Shown here one piece after another: positions 53,791 through 63,567 of a DNA stretch of 64,000 nt (positions are counted from its first letter, which is position 1; the number at the start of each line of letters is the position of its first letter). Below the pieces are notes generated by a model that was not told where the DNA came from, did not search any database, and worked only from the letters and a program-made list of their open reading frames with translations. Source of the stretch: Fructobacillus fructosus KCTC 3544 (GTDB lineage Bacteria; Bacillota; Bacilli; Lactobacillales; Lactobacillaceae); the NCBI RefSeq assembly GCF_001438695.1, contig NZ_JQBH01000001.1:65248-129247 (forward strand). The letters run 5' to 3'. The position numbers and the translations under genes were made by a program.

Positions 53791-54462
53791 CTAACTCGTC
53801 CGGTGGGTAACTGCCGGCGACAAATTTAACAGCGAATCATCCGTCGTTTCAACCAGAGTACCGGCAAAATGCTTTTCCAAGTACGCCGATACAACGGCAT
53901 CATAGTGCGGATACTTTTGGTCTTTGACAACGGTTAAGTCGTTTTGACCATTCTGATAAAAGTTCGAGAGGAATGGTTCGTGATGACCAAAGTAAAAGTC
54001 TGATTGCAGCAACCTTCCCTGGCTATAGTATTGTTGTGCAAATAACCGACCGTTCCGTTGATAAATGGTTTTCCGGCTTGCTTGTCCCCCTGTTGTCAAC
54101 CAGGTGATTGATTGAATCGAGTAAGGACTATCTGAATAGAGGATTACTTGCGCGATTTCAAAGCCTGCCGATTCGAAACGGATTGTCCCATTTGGGCCTG
54201 CTTCAATACGTCCTTGGTTGGGAACGGGGTAGTCAAAAAGAAACTGACCCTTTCCCGTTGCTTCTGCAGCCAGAATAGCCTGACTAGCCAAATCAATCAC
54301 CTGTTCAACTTTTAATCCAAGAGCAGTCACAATGGCAACGGCATCCTCATGGGGCGTATAAATCAACAAACAATCCGCTTTTCCCAACCGAACTTGTTCA
54401 ATTTGCCAAGCCACAGCCGGTTCATTACGCTGATCAAGCGATTTAATTAATTCAGCCTTCAT
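53791..54462 (-). CDS. gtfB: Accessory Sec glycosylation cofactor GtfB, short form
   Basis: GtfB forms a complex with GtfA to add GlcNAc to Ser/Thr of adhesins; streptococcal GtfB is about 440 residues with an N-terminal substrate-recognition part and a C-terminal glycosyltransferase-like Rossmann domain. Here only 223 residues are encoded, matching the first half (WLTTGGQASRKTIYQRNGRLFAQ, FDYPVPNQGRI). After the stop only 56 bases remain before asp1, in no frame continuing the protein, so it is a deletion or natural short form, not a frameshift. ATG overlaps the gtfA stop (54452-54454 vs 54460-54462). Confidence 0.75.
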   Translation of the reverse strand: MKAELIKSLDQRNEPAVAWQIEQVRLGKADCLLIYTPHEDAVAIVTALGLKVEQVIDLASQAILAAEATGKGQFLFDYPVPNQGRIEAGPNGTIRFESAGFEIAQVILYSDSPYSIQSITWLTTGGQASRKTIYQRNGRLFAQQYYSQGRLLQSDFYFGHHEPFLSNFYQNGQNDLTVVKDQKYPHYDAVVSAYLEKHFAGTLVETTDDSLLNLSPAVTHRTS

Positions 54463-55942
54463 GCCAGTCCTCCAACAACGTTTGCCATGTCGACGCAACG
54501 GACGTCAGGTCATAAGCTTTAATTGATTCCCGGCTATGGGCAGTCAACTCATTCAACCGATCAGCCGCTTGTAAAACGGCTGCTGCCAATTGCTTGGCGT
54601 TTCGTTTCCGAACAGCCGGTTCCTTTCCCTTAATAAAGGGAACTAACAAACCGTTTTGACCATCTTGAATCAATTCTTCGGCACCATAACGGTTTGCATA
54701 GGAAACGAGCGGAAGACCCTGCCCCAGGGATTCCAAATAAGTCAATCCAAAGCCCTCGGAATAAGAGGTAGAGAGATACAGATCAAAACTAGCTAAATCG
54801 TCCGTTAATTGTCTAGACCAGCCAGCAAAAGTCACTTGGTCTTCCAATTCCTCATCCCTCACTAAATCCTGAAGCGTGGCTTTTTCAGGGCCCTCACCAA
54901 AAATGGTCAACGTCACGGCCAGTCCAGCCTCCTTTAGCCGAGGAAGCGCCAGCAGCAGTTCATCCAAGTGCTTCTCCTGGTGCAAACGAGAAGCCGTGAC
55001 CAAATGAAGGGTTTCTCCTTTAGCAGTATCAATTTGCCCTTTCTGTTGCTGTTGCTGTTGCCTACTAGGTAAGCAAAAAGCAACGGGGAGTGTCAAGATT
55101 TTATTAAGCGATGCTTCATTTGCTCCAGTTTGTTGCAAATCCTCTTTTAGGTCATGTGCCTGCAAGAATGTTGAACAAATCAGAGCATCATAAACGTCTA
55201 AATGTTGAATGGGATACTGATAAAATTGGTTGAATATTGGCCGGTCCCCGGCCATTGCTACTCGATGATTAGCATGGATCACCGTTGCCAGATAATCGTT
55301 TTCGTACTGCTTTTCATGATTAACAAAATACTCATGATAGGCCAGCCCACGGTCAATAAAATAACGACTCGCACCAAAACAGTCTTGAATGGCGGCCATA
55401 AAAAAGGCCAGTAATTGCTCAAAATTCTGGAAGTATTTATTTTTACCCCAAAAATTTTCCAAATGAATCGCCGTCATCTTCAGATGATGACCTTCCTTTT
55501 GATACGACCAAGATAGTCGGCGACAGCCCCTCGTTAATTCAACGTGGGCATCTCGTACTACTGTTTGCTGATTCGTGTCATCTGGAAAACAATCTTTTCG
55601 CCTTTTAATTTGATACCCCGCCATTGCTTGCTCATTAACAAGGCGACGCATCCCCGAATCATCTAATAAGACCGTCTCTTCAAATTCAACCAGGTCATCC
55701 ACAGCAAGACCATGTTTTAAATAGTCGTCTGGCGAATCCGCCATCAAAAAATCAAAGAGGTTAATGACTTTATTAACGGGAATTTGCCACTGCTCCAAGT
55801 CTTTTGGTAGCTTGGGTAGTAATTCTGTCAACACAAGACGACTTTCTTCTTTCAGTTCATCAAAGATTGCCAAACGATAACGTTCGGCATGTTCAACGCC
55901 AGAATTAACTGACCGAAAGCCTTCATTCAGAAAGAAATTCAT
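54452..55942 (-). CDS. gtfA: Accessory Sec glycosyltransferase GtfA
   Basis: 496-residue GT-B fold (GT4) glycosyltransferase initiating O-GlcNAc on serine-rich surface proteins. N-terminal MNFFLNEGFRSVNSGVEHAE is the GtfA signature; AIHLENFWGKNKYF and FQNFEQLLAFFMAAI in the first half; C-terminal nucleotide-sugar site TASRLHQEKHLDELLLAL (about 320-337) and SYSEGFGLTYLESLGQGLPLVSY (EX7E, in two parts). ATG 55942 with GGAGGAC upstream, 25 bases after the pta stop and no terminator between. A (CAACAG)3 repeat codes a Gln run near residue 300. Confidence 0.9.
   Translation of the reverse strand: MNFFLNEGFRSVNSGVEHAERYRLAIFDELKEESRLVLTELLPKLPKDLEQWQIPVNKVINLFDFLMADSPDDYLKHGLAVDDLVEFEETVLLDDSGMRRLVNEQAMAGYQIKRRKDCFPDDTNQQTVVRDAHVELTRGCRRLSWSYQKEGHHLKMTAIHLENFWGKNKYFQNFEQLLAFFMAAIQDCFGASRYFIDRGLAYHEYFVNHEKQYENDYLATVIHANHRVAMAGDRPIFNQFYQYPIQHLDVYDALICSTFLQAHDLKEDLQQTGANEASLNKILTLPVAFCLPSRQQQQQQKGQIDTAKGETLHLVTASRLHQEKHLDELLLALPRLKEAGLAVTLTIFGEGPEKATLQDLVRDEELEDQVTFAGWSRQLTDDLASFDLYLSTSYSEGFGLTYLESLGQGLPLVSYANRYGAEELIQDGQNGLLVPFIKGKEPAVRKRNAKQLAAAVLQAADRLNELTAHSRESIKAYDLTSVASTWQTLLEDWHEG
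55043..55060. repeat. Short hexanucleotide repeat in gtfA
   Basis: Three tandem CTGTTG units (plus strand), coding six consecutive Gln in GtfA. Length change would stay in frame. Confidence 0.6.
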
Positions 55943-55967
55943 GTCGTCCTCCATGATTCAATCAGTC

Positions 55968-56957
55968 TTAATTCTGATTTTGAACCTGAATGGCCGTAAT
56001 GATGGCCACCTTATAAACATCCTCTTCTGAACAACCACGAGACAAGTCAGAAACTGGCTTGGCCAACCCTTGCAAAATGGGACCCATGGCTTCAAAACCA
56101 CCCAAACGTTGCGCAATCTTATAGCCAATGTTTCCCGCTTCAAGGCTTGGGAAAACAAAGACATTGGCTTGACCGGCAACCTTTGATCCAGGCGCCTTTG
56201 CTGCAGCCACAGACGGAACAAGCGCGGCATCAAACTGCAATTCACCATCAATGACCTCTGCTAATTCAGGGGCCATTTCCTTCGCCAATTGGGTTGCTGC
56301 AACGACTTTATCGACCATTTCACCCTTTGCCGAACCCTTTGTTGAAAAGGATAGCATGGCAATTTTAGGGTCAACACCAAAGGCTTTCGCGGTACGAGCA
56401 GACTGGATGGCAACCTGTGCCATCGTTGGTGCATCGAGTTCAATGTTAATCGCACAATCCGCAAAGACGTAACGCTGATCGCCTTTTTGTAAGAAGAAGG
56501 CCCCCGAAATTCGCTTCGATCCTGCTGCCGTTTTAATCAATTGCAAGGCTGGCCGAACCGTATCACCGGTAGGATGAACGGCTCCGGAAACCATTCCATC
56601 GGCCAAGCCCATCTGCACCATCATCGTGCCGAAATAGTTGACGTCCTTTAACCATTTAGCAGCTGTTTCAGCATCAGTTTTGCCGTTACGTCGGTCAACC
56701 AGCGCCATCACCATGGCTTCATGTTCCTTTGGTGACTGCTTTGCTGGATCGATGATTTGGACTTTGTCTAGCTTGTAGCCGGAAGCTTCCGCACTTTCAT
56801 TAATGGCAGCTGTGTCACCCAATAAAATCGGTTCAACCAACTGTTCTTCTGCTAAGCGAATGACAGCCCCTTGAATGCGGGCGTCCTCTCCTTCTGGAAA
56901 GACTAAACGAATCTTTTCGTCTTGAATCTTCTCTTTTAATTCATCAAATAGGGCCAT
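55968..56957 (-). CDS. pta: Phosphate acetyltransferase
   Basis: 329 residues; interconverts acetyl-CoA and acetyl phosphate. PTA motifs: IRLVFPEGEDARI, ADGMVSGAVHPTGDTVRPALQLI (in two parts), AMLSFSTKGSAKG, GELQFDAALVPSVAAAKAPGS and VFVFPSLEAGNIGYKIAQRLGG. Not fused to a regulatory domain. Between ung and gtfA, on the same strand; in lactic bacteria ung-pta adjacency is common, whereas gtfA next to pta is not. Confidence 0.95.
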   Translation of the reverse strand: MALFDELKEKIQDEKIRLVFPEGEDARIQGAVIRLAEEQLVEPILLGDTAAINESAEASGYKLDKVQIIDPAKQSPKEHEAMVMALVDRRNGKTDAETAAKWLKDVNYFGTMMVQMGLADGMVSGAVHPTGDTVRPALQLIKTAAGSKRISGAFFLQKGDQRYVFADCAINIELDAPTMAQVAIQSARTAKAFGVDPKIAMLSFSTKGSAKGEMVDKVVAATQLAKEMAPELAEVIDGELQFDAALVPSVAAAKAPGSKVAGQANVFVFPSLEAGNIGYKIAQRLGGFEAMGPILQGLAKPVSDLSRGCSEEDVYKVAIITAIQVQNQN

Positions 56958-57017
56958 GTTAACTACTCCTCTAACGTTTTTACTGTCTAAATTATAGCAA
57001 AGTCCACTGCTATGAAG

Positions 57018-57692
57018 CTACTTCAACCAATTAATTGGCGAAAGATAAGACTTTTTTAAAAAGTCGTTGCTGCGGGAAAACGGTTTTGAGCCAAAAAAAC
57101 CGCGGTAAGCTGACAAAGGACTTGGATGAGCCGATTGAATAATCAAGTGTTTTGATTGATCAATGAGCCGTGCTTTTTTACGTGCAAAACCTCCCCACAA
57201 AATGAAAACTTTGGGCGAATCGTCATTTGAAGCAGCTTCGATGGTGGCATCGGTTAACCGTTCCCAGATAATGCCCTGGTGGGCATTGGCTTGCCCCTCT
57301 TTAACTGTCAAAACAGCGTTCAAAAGCATGACCCCCTCTTCTGTCCAGGGTGTTAAATCTTGGTGTGAACGGGCTTGACCCAGATCGTCTGCCAATTCCT
57401 GTAAGATATTTCGTAATGACGGCGGCGTTTGCATGCCATCCGGAACAGAGAAAGCCAGTCCCTGTGCTTGGCCAGGTTGATGATAGGGATCTTGCCCTAA
57501 AATAATGACTTTTGTCTGGGAAAGGGCTGTTTTTTGATAAGCATAAAATACTCGGTCACGTGCTGGATATGTTGGGCTTGTTTCCCCATAGACTTTAGCT
57601 AAGAAACGCTCGACATCTTCTTGATAGCCTTCCGGTAATAGCGGTTGAATCGCCCGATCCCAACTCGAATGGGTTAAATTAAAATTTGTCAT
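57018..57692 (-). CDS. ung: Uracil-DNA glycosylase
   Basis: 224 residues, family 1 UDG: catalytic water-activating block VIILGQDPYHQPGQAQGLAF (about 62-81), SLRNILQELADDLG, VMLLNAVLTVKEG, VFILWGGFARKKA and the Leu loop SAHPSPLSAYRGFFGSKPFS in part. Excises uracil from DNA. Upstream of pta by 60 bases. Confidence 0.96.
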   Translation of the reverse strand: MTNFNLTHSSWDRAIQPLLPEGYQEDVERFLAKVYGETSPTYPARDRVFYAYQKTALSQTKVIILGQDPYHQPGQAQGLAFSVPDGMQTPPSLRNILQELADDLGQARSHQDLTPWTEEGVMLLNAVLTVKEGQANAHQGIIWERLTDATIEAASNDDSPKVFILWGGFARKKARLIDQSKHLIIQSAHPSPLSAYRGFFGSKPFSRSNDFLKKSYLSPINWLK

Positions 57693-57765
57693 GATATACT
57701 AACTCCTAGTCATAAACTCTGTTTCTACTTTACCAAAAATCGTTGCATACTGCGGGAGGTTCGAA

Positions 57766-58500
57766 TTGTTAACGGTAAACGAATTAAATCATTTAACAAC
57801 ACGCTACCAGGAAAGGCCAAAGCAGCTAGCACAAATCGAAGCCGTTTCACAGGCGCTCGTTCACCTGGCCAATCAACGGCTTCCGGCCTCACCGCTACCT
57901 CCCCTTCTCTATTCAGAAAAACAATTGATGCGTGACCCCAGCCTGCTACCCTTAGACCAGGTATTCGGTGGACTACGCGAAACCATGATTAAGGAATACG
58001 GACTATGGTTCTTACCAAATCAGGCCCTTGTGCAAGACCTTGCTGACTGGTTGGCTGGCCGTCCACTTGTCGAACTAGCAGCCGGTAACGCTGCACTGAG
58101 TGCGAGTCTGCTAGCGGCTGGTGCTCACGCAGTCGCTGTGGATTCTTTGGATTGGGTTGGACAAGACATTGAACAGGCAGAACCATGGACCACCGTAGAA
58201 CAATTGGATGCACTTGACTGGGTCATGAACGAGATACAAGCGGTTCAACAGGGGAAAAAAGATTCTCTGCCCGTTTTCTTAATGGCATGGTGGCCAAATG
58301 GCAATGCGGGTGATTGGTCTATTTTACAAGCTCTTCGACAATCAGCACTACCTTTTACCCTCATTGTAATCGGTGAACCTGGTCCCTATACAAATTCCCA
58401 ATCGTTTTGGGCCAAGGCCCAACTGACGAAGGACAAACGGTTAAATAAACACTACCAACCATTCGATGATTACCAAGACGCCCTCTATTTTGCCCAATAA
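57766..58500 (+). CDS. SAM-dependent methyltransferase-like protein
   Basis: 244 residues; a Rossmann-type block at LVELAAGNAALSASLLAAGA (about 101-120), followed by VAVDSLDW (acidic residue at the end of strand 2), suggests SAM binding; later VFLMAWWPNGN and PFTLIVIGEPGPYTN. Substrate unknown. Start is TTG 57766-57768 with GGAGG 6 bases upstream. Monocistronic, divergent from ung, terminated by a strong hairpin. Confidence 0.7.
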   Translation: MLTVNELNHLTTRYQERPKQLAQIEAVSQALVHLANQRLPASPLPPLLYSEKQLMRDPSLLPLDQVFGGLRETMIKEYGLWFLPNQALVQDLADWLAGRPLVELAAGNAALSASLLAAGAHAVAVDSLDWVGQDIEQAEPWTTVEQLDALDWVMNEIQAVQQGKKDSLPVFLMAWWPNGNAGDWSILQALRQSALPFTLIVIGEPGPYTNSQSFWAKAQLTKDKRLNKHYQPFDDYQDALYFAQ

Positions 58501-58526
58501 AAAAAGCCCACATGGGCTTTTTTTAT
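58499..58526. terminator. Bidirectional terminator
   Basis: AAAAAGCCCA-CA-TGGGCTTTTTTT, facing the cls stop as well. Confidence 0.84.
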
Positions 58527-58530
58527 TGAT

Positions 58531-59985
58531 CTATAGGATTGGTGCCAACAGTCGTGAGGCAACTTGTTTGAAGCGCAACCAACGGCTTTGTTCTTCAAAA
58601 CTTTCAACCGTCTGTTCAGATGATTGGAGAATGTCCTTTTCGTAGACAGCGGCTAATTCTTTGGCGATACCTTCATCATACAAGAAGGCATTCACTTCAA
58701 AATTGAGCTTGAAAGAACGAAAATCGAAGTTAGCGGAACCAACCGACGATAGTTGGTCATCCACCACCATTGTCTTCGCGTGCAAGAAACCATTCTGGTA
58801 GTAATAGACTTTAATCCCGTCCTTGGCTAGCTGAGAAGCAAAGTACTGCGTTGCTCGGTAGACAAACATGTGATCAGGCATGCAAGGAACCATGATTCGA
58901 ACATCAACCCCTGAATTAGCTGCAATTCGCAAGGCATCAATCGTTGAATCATCCGGAATCAAATAGGGCGTTTGAATCCAGCAACGCTTTTTGGCCAATT
59001 GGATTAATCGGATATAACCCATCTTAATTTGTTCATCATCTGAATCAGGACCCGAAGTGACAATTTGCAAATTCGTTTTGCCTGGGCGTTCCTTAGGCAA
59101 CGATGGAAAGTACTGTTCATCCAATACATTCATTGGCTTTTTTAAAGCCGAGGCATTCCAGTCAAGCAGAAAATGCGCCTGCAGGTAATAGACCCCTGAC
59201 CCTTTGATCTTTAGGTGGGTGTCACGCCAGTGACCAAACTTCTTCTTACGACCCAAATACTGGTCGCCAATGTTAAAGCCACCGACAAAGCCCACTCGAC
59301 CATCGACAACCACAATCTTCCGGTGATCTCGAAAGTTCAACTGAAAGTTAATTAGGTTGAAGCGACGTTTTAAGAAAGGAACGGCATGCCCACCGGCTGC
59401 CCGCAAGGGTGCAAAAAATCTGGCCGTTGTTCCAGCTGAACCAAGTGAGTCATAGAGCACGTGAACTTGAACACCGGCCGTCGCCCGTTCAATCAGAATA
59501 TCACGAATTTCATGCCCTAGCTCATCTGAGTAAAAGGTATAAAATTCAAGATTGATACTTTCTTGTGCCTGACGTAATGAACGCTTCAACCGTTCGAAAA
59601 AATCCTGACCTGAAGTCATTACCTGCACTTCATTATTCGTCGCCAGTGGTGTCTGGTTAATTCGTTGGAAGAGTGTCACCAATGATTGGGCTGACCGTGG
59701 CAACTTGGCCACCTCTTCATCAACTGACGGACCAGGTCCTTCACTAACTAGTTGACGGATGCGACGAAGCATTTCACTAGCATCTTGTCCCTGATAAGCA
59801 AACAATCGTCTCGCAGGTAGTTTTCGACCGGCAAACGAATAGAGCACAAATCCGAAAACAGGAATTAGGGTCAAAACCAAAATCCATGCCCAGGTTGCCG
59901 CAATATCCCGTGGTTCTCTAAAAACAGTAATTAAGGCAAACAGGGTGTTTAACACAATGATAATTGTAATTGCTAAAGTCATCAA
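58531..59985 (-). CDS. cls: Cardiolipin synthase
   Basis: 484 residues, phospholipase D superfamily; makes cardiolipin from two phosphatidylglycerols. Two N-terminal membrane helices (about 3-25, 33-55), then HKD motif 1 in RDHRKIVVVDGRVGFVGGFN (about 218-237) and HKD motif 2 in FLHAKTMVVDDQLSSVGSAN (about 398-417). Typical length. Upstream are apt and recJ on the same strand. Confidence 0.94.
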   Translation of the reverse strand: MMTLAITIIIVLNTLFALITVFREPRDIAATWAWILVLTLIPVFGFVLYSFAGRKLPARRLFAYQGQDASEMLRRIRQLVSEGPGPSVDEEVAKLPRSAQSLVTLFQRINQTPLATNNEVQVMTSGQDFFERLKRSLRQAQESINLEFYTFYSDELGHEIRDILIERATAGVQVHVLYDSLGSAGTTARFFAPLRAAGGHAVPFLKRRFNLINFQLNFRDHRKIVVVDGRVGFVGGFNIGDQYLGRKKKFGHWRDTHLKIKGSGVYYLQAHFLLDWNASALKKPMNVLDEQYFPSLPKERPGKTNLQIVTSGPDSDDEQIKMGYIRLIQLAKKRCWIQTPYLIPDDSTIDALRIAANSGVDVRIMVPCMPDHMFVYRATQYFASQLAKDGIKVYYYQNGFLHAKTMVVDDQLSSVGSANFDFRSFKLNFEVNAFLYDEGIAKELAAVYEKDILQSSEQTVESFEEQSRWLRFKQVASRLLAPIL

Positions 59986-60013
59986 GACTCCCCTCCCTGT
60001 GACTTTACAGGAT

Positions 60014-60547
60014 TTAGTATTCCATCAAAGCCAAGAAAGGTACTTGACCGGCTTCCATGATTTTTTCACGCCCGTGCAAGGCTTCTAATTCAATAATGAA
60101 AGCAACACCAGCCACAACGCCACCGAGCTCTTCAACAATCTTACGAGTGGCATTGATTGTGCCACCAGTAGCCAGCAAGTCATCCACAATTAAAACACGC
60201 TGCCCTGGTTTAATGGCATCTTCATGGATCTCTAGCTCGTTTACACCACCATATTCCAACGTATAAGAAGCTGAAACGGCCTTTCGTGGCAGCTTACCAA
60301 CCTTACGTGCAGGAACGAATCCAACCCCCAAAGCGTAAGCAAGTGGTGAACCAACAATAAAGCCACGTGATTCAGGTCCAGCAATTAAATCGACGTTTAA
60401 ATCTTTTGCAAAGTCAACAATTTGGTCAATGGCTTCTTTATAAGCCTGGCCATTGCCCATCAGGGGCGAAATATCACGAAAAGTGACACCCTCTTCAGGA
60501 TAATCCTTAACAGAAGCCACATAATCGTGCAAATCAATCTTAGTCAT
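60014..60547 (-). CDS. apt: Adenine phosphoribosyltransferase
   Basis: 177 residues; adenine plus PRPP to AMP. Motifs: [39 protein letters not shown], and PRPP loop [20 protein letters not shown] (about 121-140). Start ATG 60545-60547, 19 bases after recJ. Uses the PRPP pool also used by upp and NAMPT in this window. Confidence 0.96.
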   Translation of the reverse strand: MTKIDLHDYVASVKDYPEEGVTFRDISPLMGNGQAYKEAIDQIVDFAKDLNVDLIAGPESRGFIVGSPLAYALGVGFVPARKVGKLPRKAVSASYTLEYGGVNELEIHEDAIKPGQRVLIVDDLLATGGTINATRKIVEELGGVVAGVAFIIELEALHGREKIMEAGQVPFLALMEY

Positions 60548-60566
60548 TAGAATTCCTCATACCGGT

Positions 60567-62597
60567 TTAACCGGCAAAATAACGTTGGTAAGTAAGCGAT
60601 TCAGACAGCGACCGTTTCCCCTCTTGCTTCACGCAAAGAATCCGGCCCGTCTCCATTTTAACAAAACCGAGGTCCAAAAAGACCTGAATCATTAATTTAA
60701 ATTCTTTTTCCTGCATGGTCACATCAATCAGGACCTGATCAAGACCTTCGACCAAGTTTTCCTCTTGATGTCCATACAAATACTTATAGATGCGAGTAAA
60801 ATCCGCTTTTGTCGCGTTAAAAGTCGTCTTAGCCCGATTATTAACAGCTGCTCTTTTGGGTACGACAGCCGGTTCAGACTCAGCTTTTTGCTCTTCAAAG
60901 GTCACATCTTCAAGCATTAATTGTAGCCTTGTTCGACCAGCAAAATGATTCAAACCAACGGTCCCCGCCATCGTTGCACGTTTTACACCAGTTGCCTGCG
61001 CCACGAGTTTAGGACGATTAAAAGCCAAGGCCTCCACGGGACCACGGCCCCCATTAAAGGCTAACTTTAGGTGCTTTTTTTCAGATCCTAAGGCTTGCAC
61101 CCCTGTTAAGGGTACGTTTTTCAAGCCAATCACGGGCTGTGAATTGCCTTGACCAAACGGTTCTAGCAAAACCAAATCATCGTAAAAGTTTTTGGTTAAC
61201 AGGCTGGGTTCCATGACAAGGTTGATTGGCAATGGCGCCTCTTCAAAACGCAAGTCAGCCCCCGCCTGCTTAATCTTTTGTCGAACCTCGGTGAGCTTAT
61301 CCTCTGCAATCGCAATTCCTAATGCCCCTGCATGACCACCAAAGGAAGCATAATCATCAGCAAACGCTGCCAAAAAAGCATGCAAATCAAAGTCACCGTA
61401 CGAACGACCAGACCCCTTATAAACGCCATCAACCTTAGTCATCACCACCACTGGCTTGGCAAATAGCTCTGTCAGGCGTGCGGCAGCAATGCCCAATACG
61501 CCTTGGTGCCAGTCTTCACCAGCAATCAGCAACACCGGTTGGTTTGCCATTTCAGGTTGTTCGGCCTGGCTCTTTGCTTCGTCAAAAACACGATCGGCTA
61601 ATTCTCTTCGTTGATCATTTAGTTCTTCAATCTGTTTGGCCAGGGCTTTTGCCTCAGACTCATCCTTTGTCTGCAGCAATTTCATGCCTAGAAAGCCATC
61701 CCCTAAACGCCCCACAGCGTTAAGCCGTGGCGCAATTTTAAACCCAACGGTTTCTGAGAGAACTGCTGCGCCATTGGCCTGTTTAGCAGACTTCAAGAGG
61801 GCCTTTAAGCCTGGTCGTGGATTTGTTTCAATTTCCTTCAATCCCCAAATGACAAAGGCACGGTTTTCATCAGTCAATGACACCACATCGGCGATTGCCC
61901 CCATGGCCACTAGGTCAAAAAATTCAGTTGGCAAATCCGCTAGGCTTTCGGCTGGCATACCGTCTTGCAAGACGGCCTGGGCGACTTTGAAAGCGACCCC
62001 TGCGCCAGATAAGTCACCAAAGGGATACTGACCCTCCGGGTGCCGTGGATGAATCACGGCAACGGCATCTGGTAGTTCCTCTGGTAAGGCGTGGTGATCG
62101 GTGACCACCACGTCAACCCCTTGTTCCTTCGCCCAGGCAATCGGTTCTTTACCAGAAACACCATTATCCACCGTGATAATTAAGCTAGCACCCGTTTTAT
62201 CAATTAACCGTTCGTAAGTTGCCTGATTGGGCCCGTAGCCATCCGTAAACCGGTTCGGAATGTAGGGAACGACGTCAGCACCGAGAGAAACTAGCGCCTC
62301 CGTCATGATGGTCGTAGCGGTCAGACCATCCACATCATAATCGCCATAAACTAAAATGGTCTCTCCCGAAAAAACAGCCTCCTGGATACGCGAAACGGCT
62401 TGATCCATTTGGTAAAACTCGGCAGGATCATGTAGTTGGGAAAAAGCCGGGTGCAAAAAAGCCTTCGCTTTTTCGACCGTGTCAATTCCTTTTTGAACCA
62501 AAAAACCAGCCGTAACTGGAGTTAATCCTAATTTTTCTTGTAATTGTTGGCGTTTTTTTTCGTCTGGCTGCGCCAGCACCTGCCACTCTCTAGTCAT
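60567..62597 (-). CDS. recJ: Single-stranded-DNA-specific exonuclease RecJ
   Basis: 676 residues; 5'-3' ssDNA exonuclease in repair. DHH domain: [20 protein letters not shown] (Mn site), [33 protein letters not shown] (DHH, in parts), DHHA1: [12 protein letters not shown], then a C-terminal OB fold and a Firmicutes-type C-terminal extension with Lys/Glu. Start ATG 62595-62597 with AAGGAG 5 bases upstream; the earlier Met at 62624 overlaps rnz. Overlaps rnz by 8 bases. Confidence 0.95.
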   Translation of the reverse strand: MTREWQVLAQPDEKKRQQLQEKLGLTPVTAGFLVQKGIDTVEKAKAFLHPAFSQLHDPAEFYQMDQAVSRIQEAVFSGETILVYGDYDVDGLTATTIMTEALVSLGADVVPYIPNRFTDGYGPNQATYERLIDKTGASLIITVDNGVSGKEPIAWAKEQGVDVVVTDHHALPEELPDAVAVIHPRHPEGQYPFGDLSGAGVAFKVAQAVLQDGMPAESLADLPTEFFDLVAMGAIADVVSLTDENRAFVIWGLKEIETNPRPGLKALLKSAKQANGAAVLSETVGFKIAPRLNAVGRLGDGFLGMKLLQTKDESEAKALAKQIEELNDQRRELADRVFDEAKSQAEQPEMANQPVLLIAGEDWHQGVLGIAAARLTELFAKPVVVMTKVDGVYKGSGRSYGDFDLHAFLAAFADDYASFGGHAGALGIAIAEDKLTEVRQKIKQAGADLRFEEAPLPINLVMEPSLLTKNFYDDLVLLEPFGQGNSQPVIGLKNVPLTGVQALGSEKKHLKLAFNGGRGPVEALAFNRPKLVAQATGVKRATMAGTVGLNHFAGRTRLQLMLEDVTFEEQKAESEPAVVPKRAAVNNRAKTTFNATKADFTRIYKYLYGHQEENLVEGLDQVLIDVTMQEKEFKLMIQVFLDLGFVKMETGRILCVKQEGKRSLSESLTYQRYFAG

Positions 62598-63540
62598 GCT
62601 GCTCCTTTTCAAATGGCACGTCAATCACATCAAGGTCCCGCGCAACGTACACCTGACCAAACACGTGGTGAACATCCCCAATAAAACGTTGCAGAAGCGG
62701 GCCGATGTAGCGAGCTGAAATATGCGTTAAGACAAGTTTCTTTGCACCGGCCTTCACCGCGAGGTTGGCAGCGTCTCTTGAGGTTGAGTGCCCGTGGGCC
62801 CGGGCCATTTTACTTTCTTCCTTGGACATGCCATAGGTTGCTTCATGAACGAGAACGTCAGCCCCCTTGGCTAATGCCAATTCACTGTCTGAGGGCATGG
62901 TGTCAAAAATAATGGTAATCACTCGACCGGGTTGTTCAGGCCCCAAGTAGTCCTTCCCATTCACCACCCGACCATCTGCTAACTGAACCGTTTCACCGGC
63001 TTTCAACTGTCCATAGACCGGACCAGCGGGAATCTTATCCGCCTTGACTTTATTAATCAGTAACTCGCCTTGATGGGGTTTTTCTTCCACACGAAATCCC
63101 CACGATTCCATGCGGTGCCGCAACGGTGCCGCAATAACTTTGAAAGTTTCGTCTTCAAAGATGACCCCTTCTTCAATTTCCACGTAGTGAATGGGGTAAG
63201 AGAGGTGCGTTTCAGAAACACGTAAGGCAGCAGAAATAAAGGAACGAAGACCCTTAGGGCCATAAATGGTCAAGGGTTCATTCCGGTCTGCTCCTTGAAA
63301 CGAACGGGAAGAAAGTAAACCAGGCAACCCAAAAATATGGTCCCCATGTAGGTGAGAAATAAAGATTTTTTCGATTTTCCGTGGTCGAATCGTTGTCTTT
63401 AATATCTGATGCTGGGTTGCTTCACCCACGTCAAAGAGCCAGACGGCATTTCGCTCATCTAGCAAGCGAAGGGCGACACTGGCAACATTTCGAAATTTTG
63501 ATGGCTGACCGGATCCGGTCCCTAAGAATTCTAATTCCAT
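62590..63540 (-). CDS. rnz: Ribonuclease Z
   Basis: 316 residues; removes tRNA 3' trailers where CCA is not encoded, consistent with both tRNAs in this window lacking CCA. Metallo-beta-lactamase motifs: [31 protein letters not shown] (HxHxDH, about 63-77), [36 protein letters not shown] and the late [10 protein letters not shown] (His). Lies between trmD and recJ. Confidence 0.95.
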   Translation of the reverse strand: MELEFLGTGSGQPSKFRNVASVALRLLDERNAVWLFDVGEATQHQILKTTIRPRKIEKIFISHLHGDHIFGLPGLLSSRSFQGADRNEPLTIYGPKGLRSFISAALRVSETHLSYPIHYVEIEEGVIFEDETFKVIAAPLRHRMESWGFRVEEKPHQGELLINKVKADKIPAGPVYGQLKAGETVQLADGRVVNGKDYLGPEQPGRVITIIFDTMPSDSELALAKGADVLVHEATYGMSKEESKMARAHGHSTSRDAANLAVKAGAKKLVLTHISARYIGPLLQRFIGDVHHVFGQVYVARDLDVIDVPFEKEQHD

Positions 63541-63567
63541 CTTTCAATCTCCCTATTGACGAATGCT

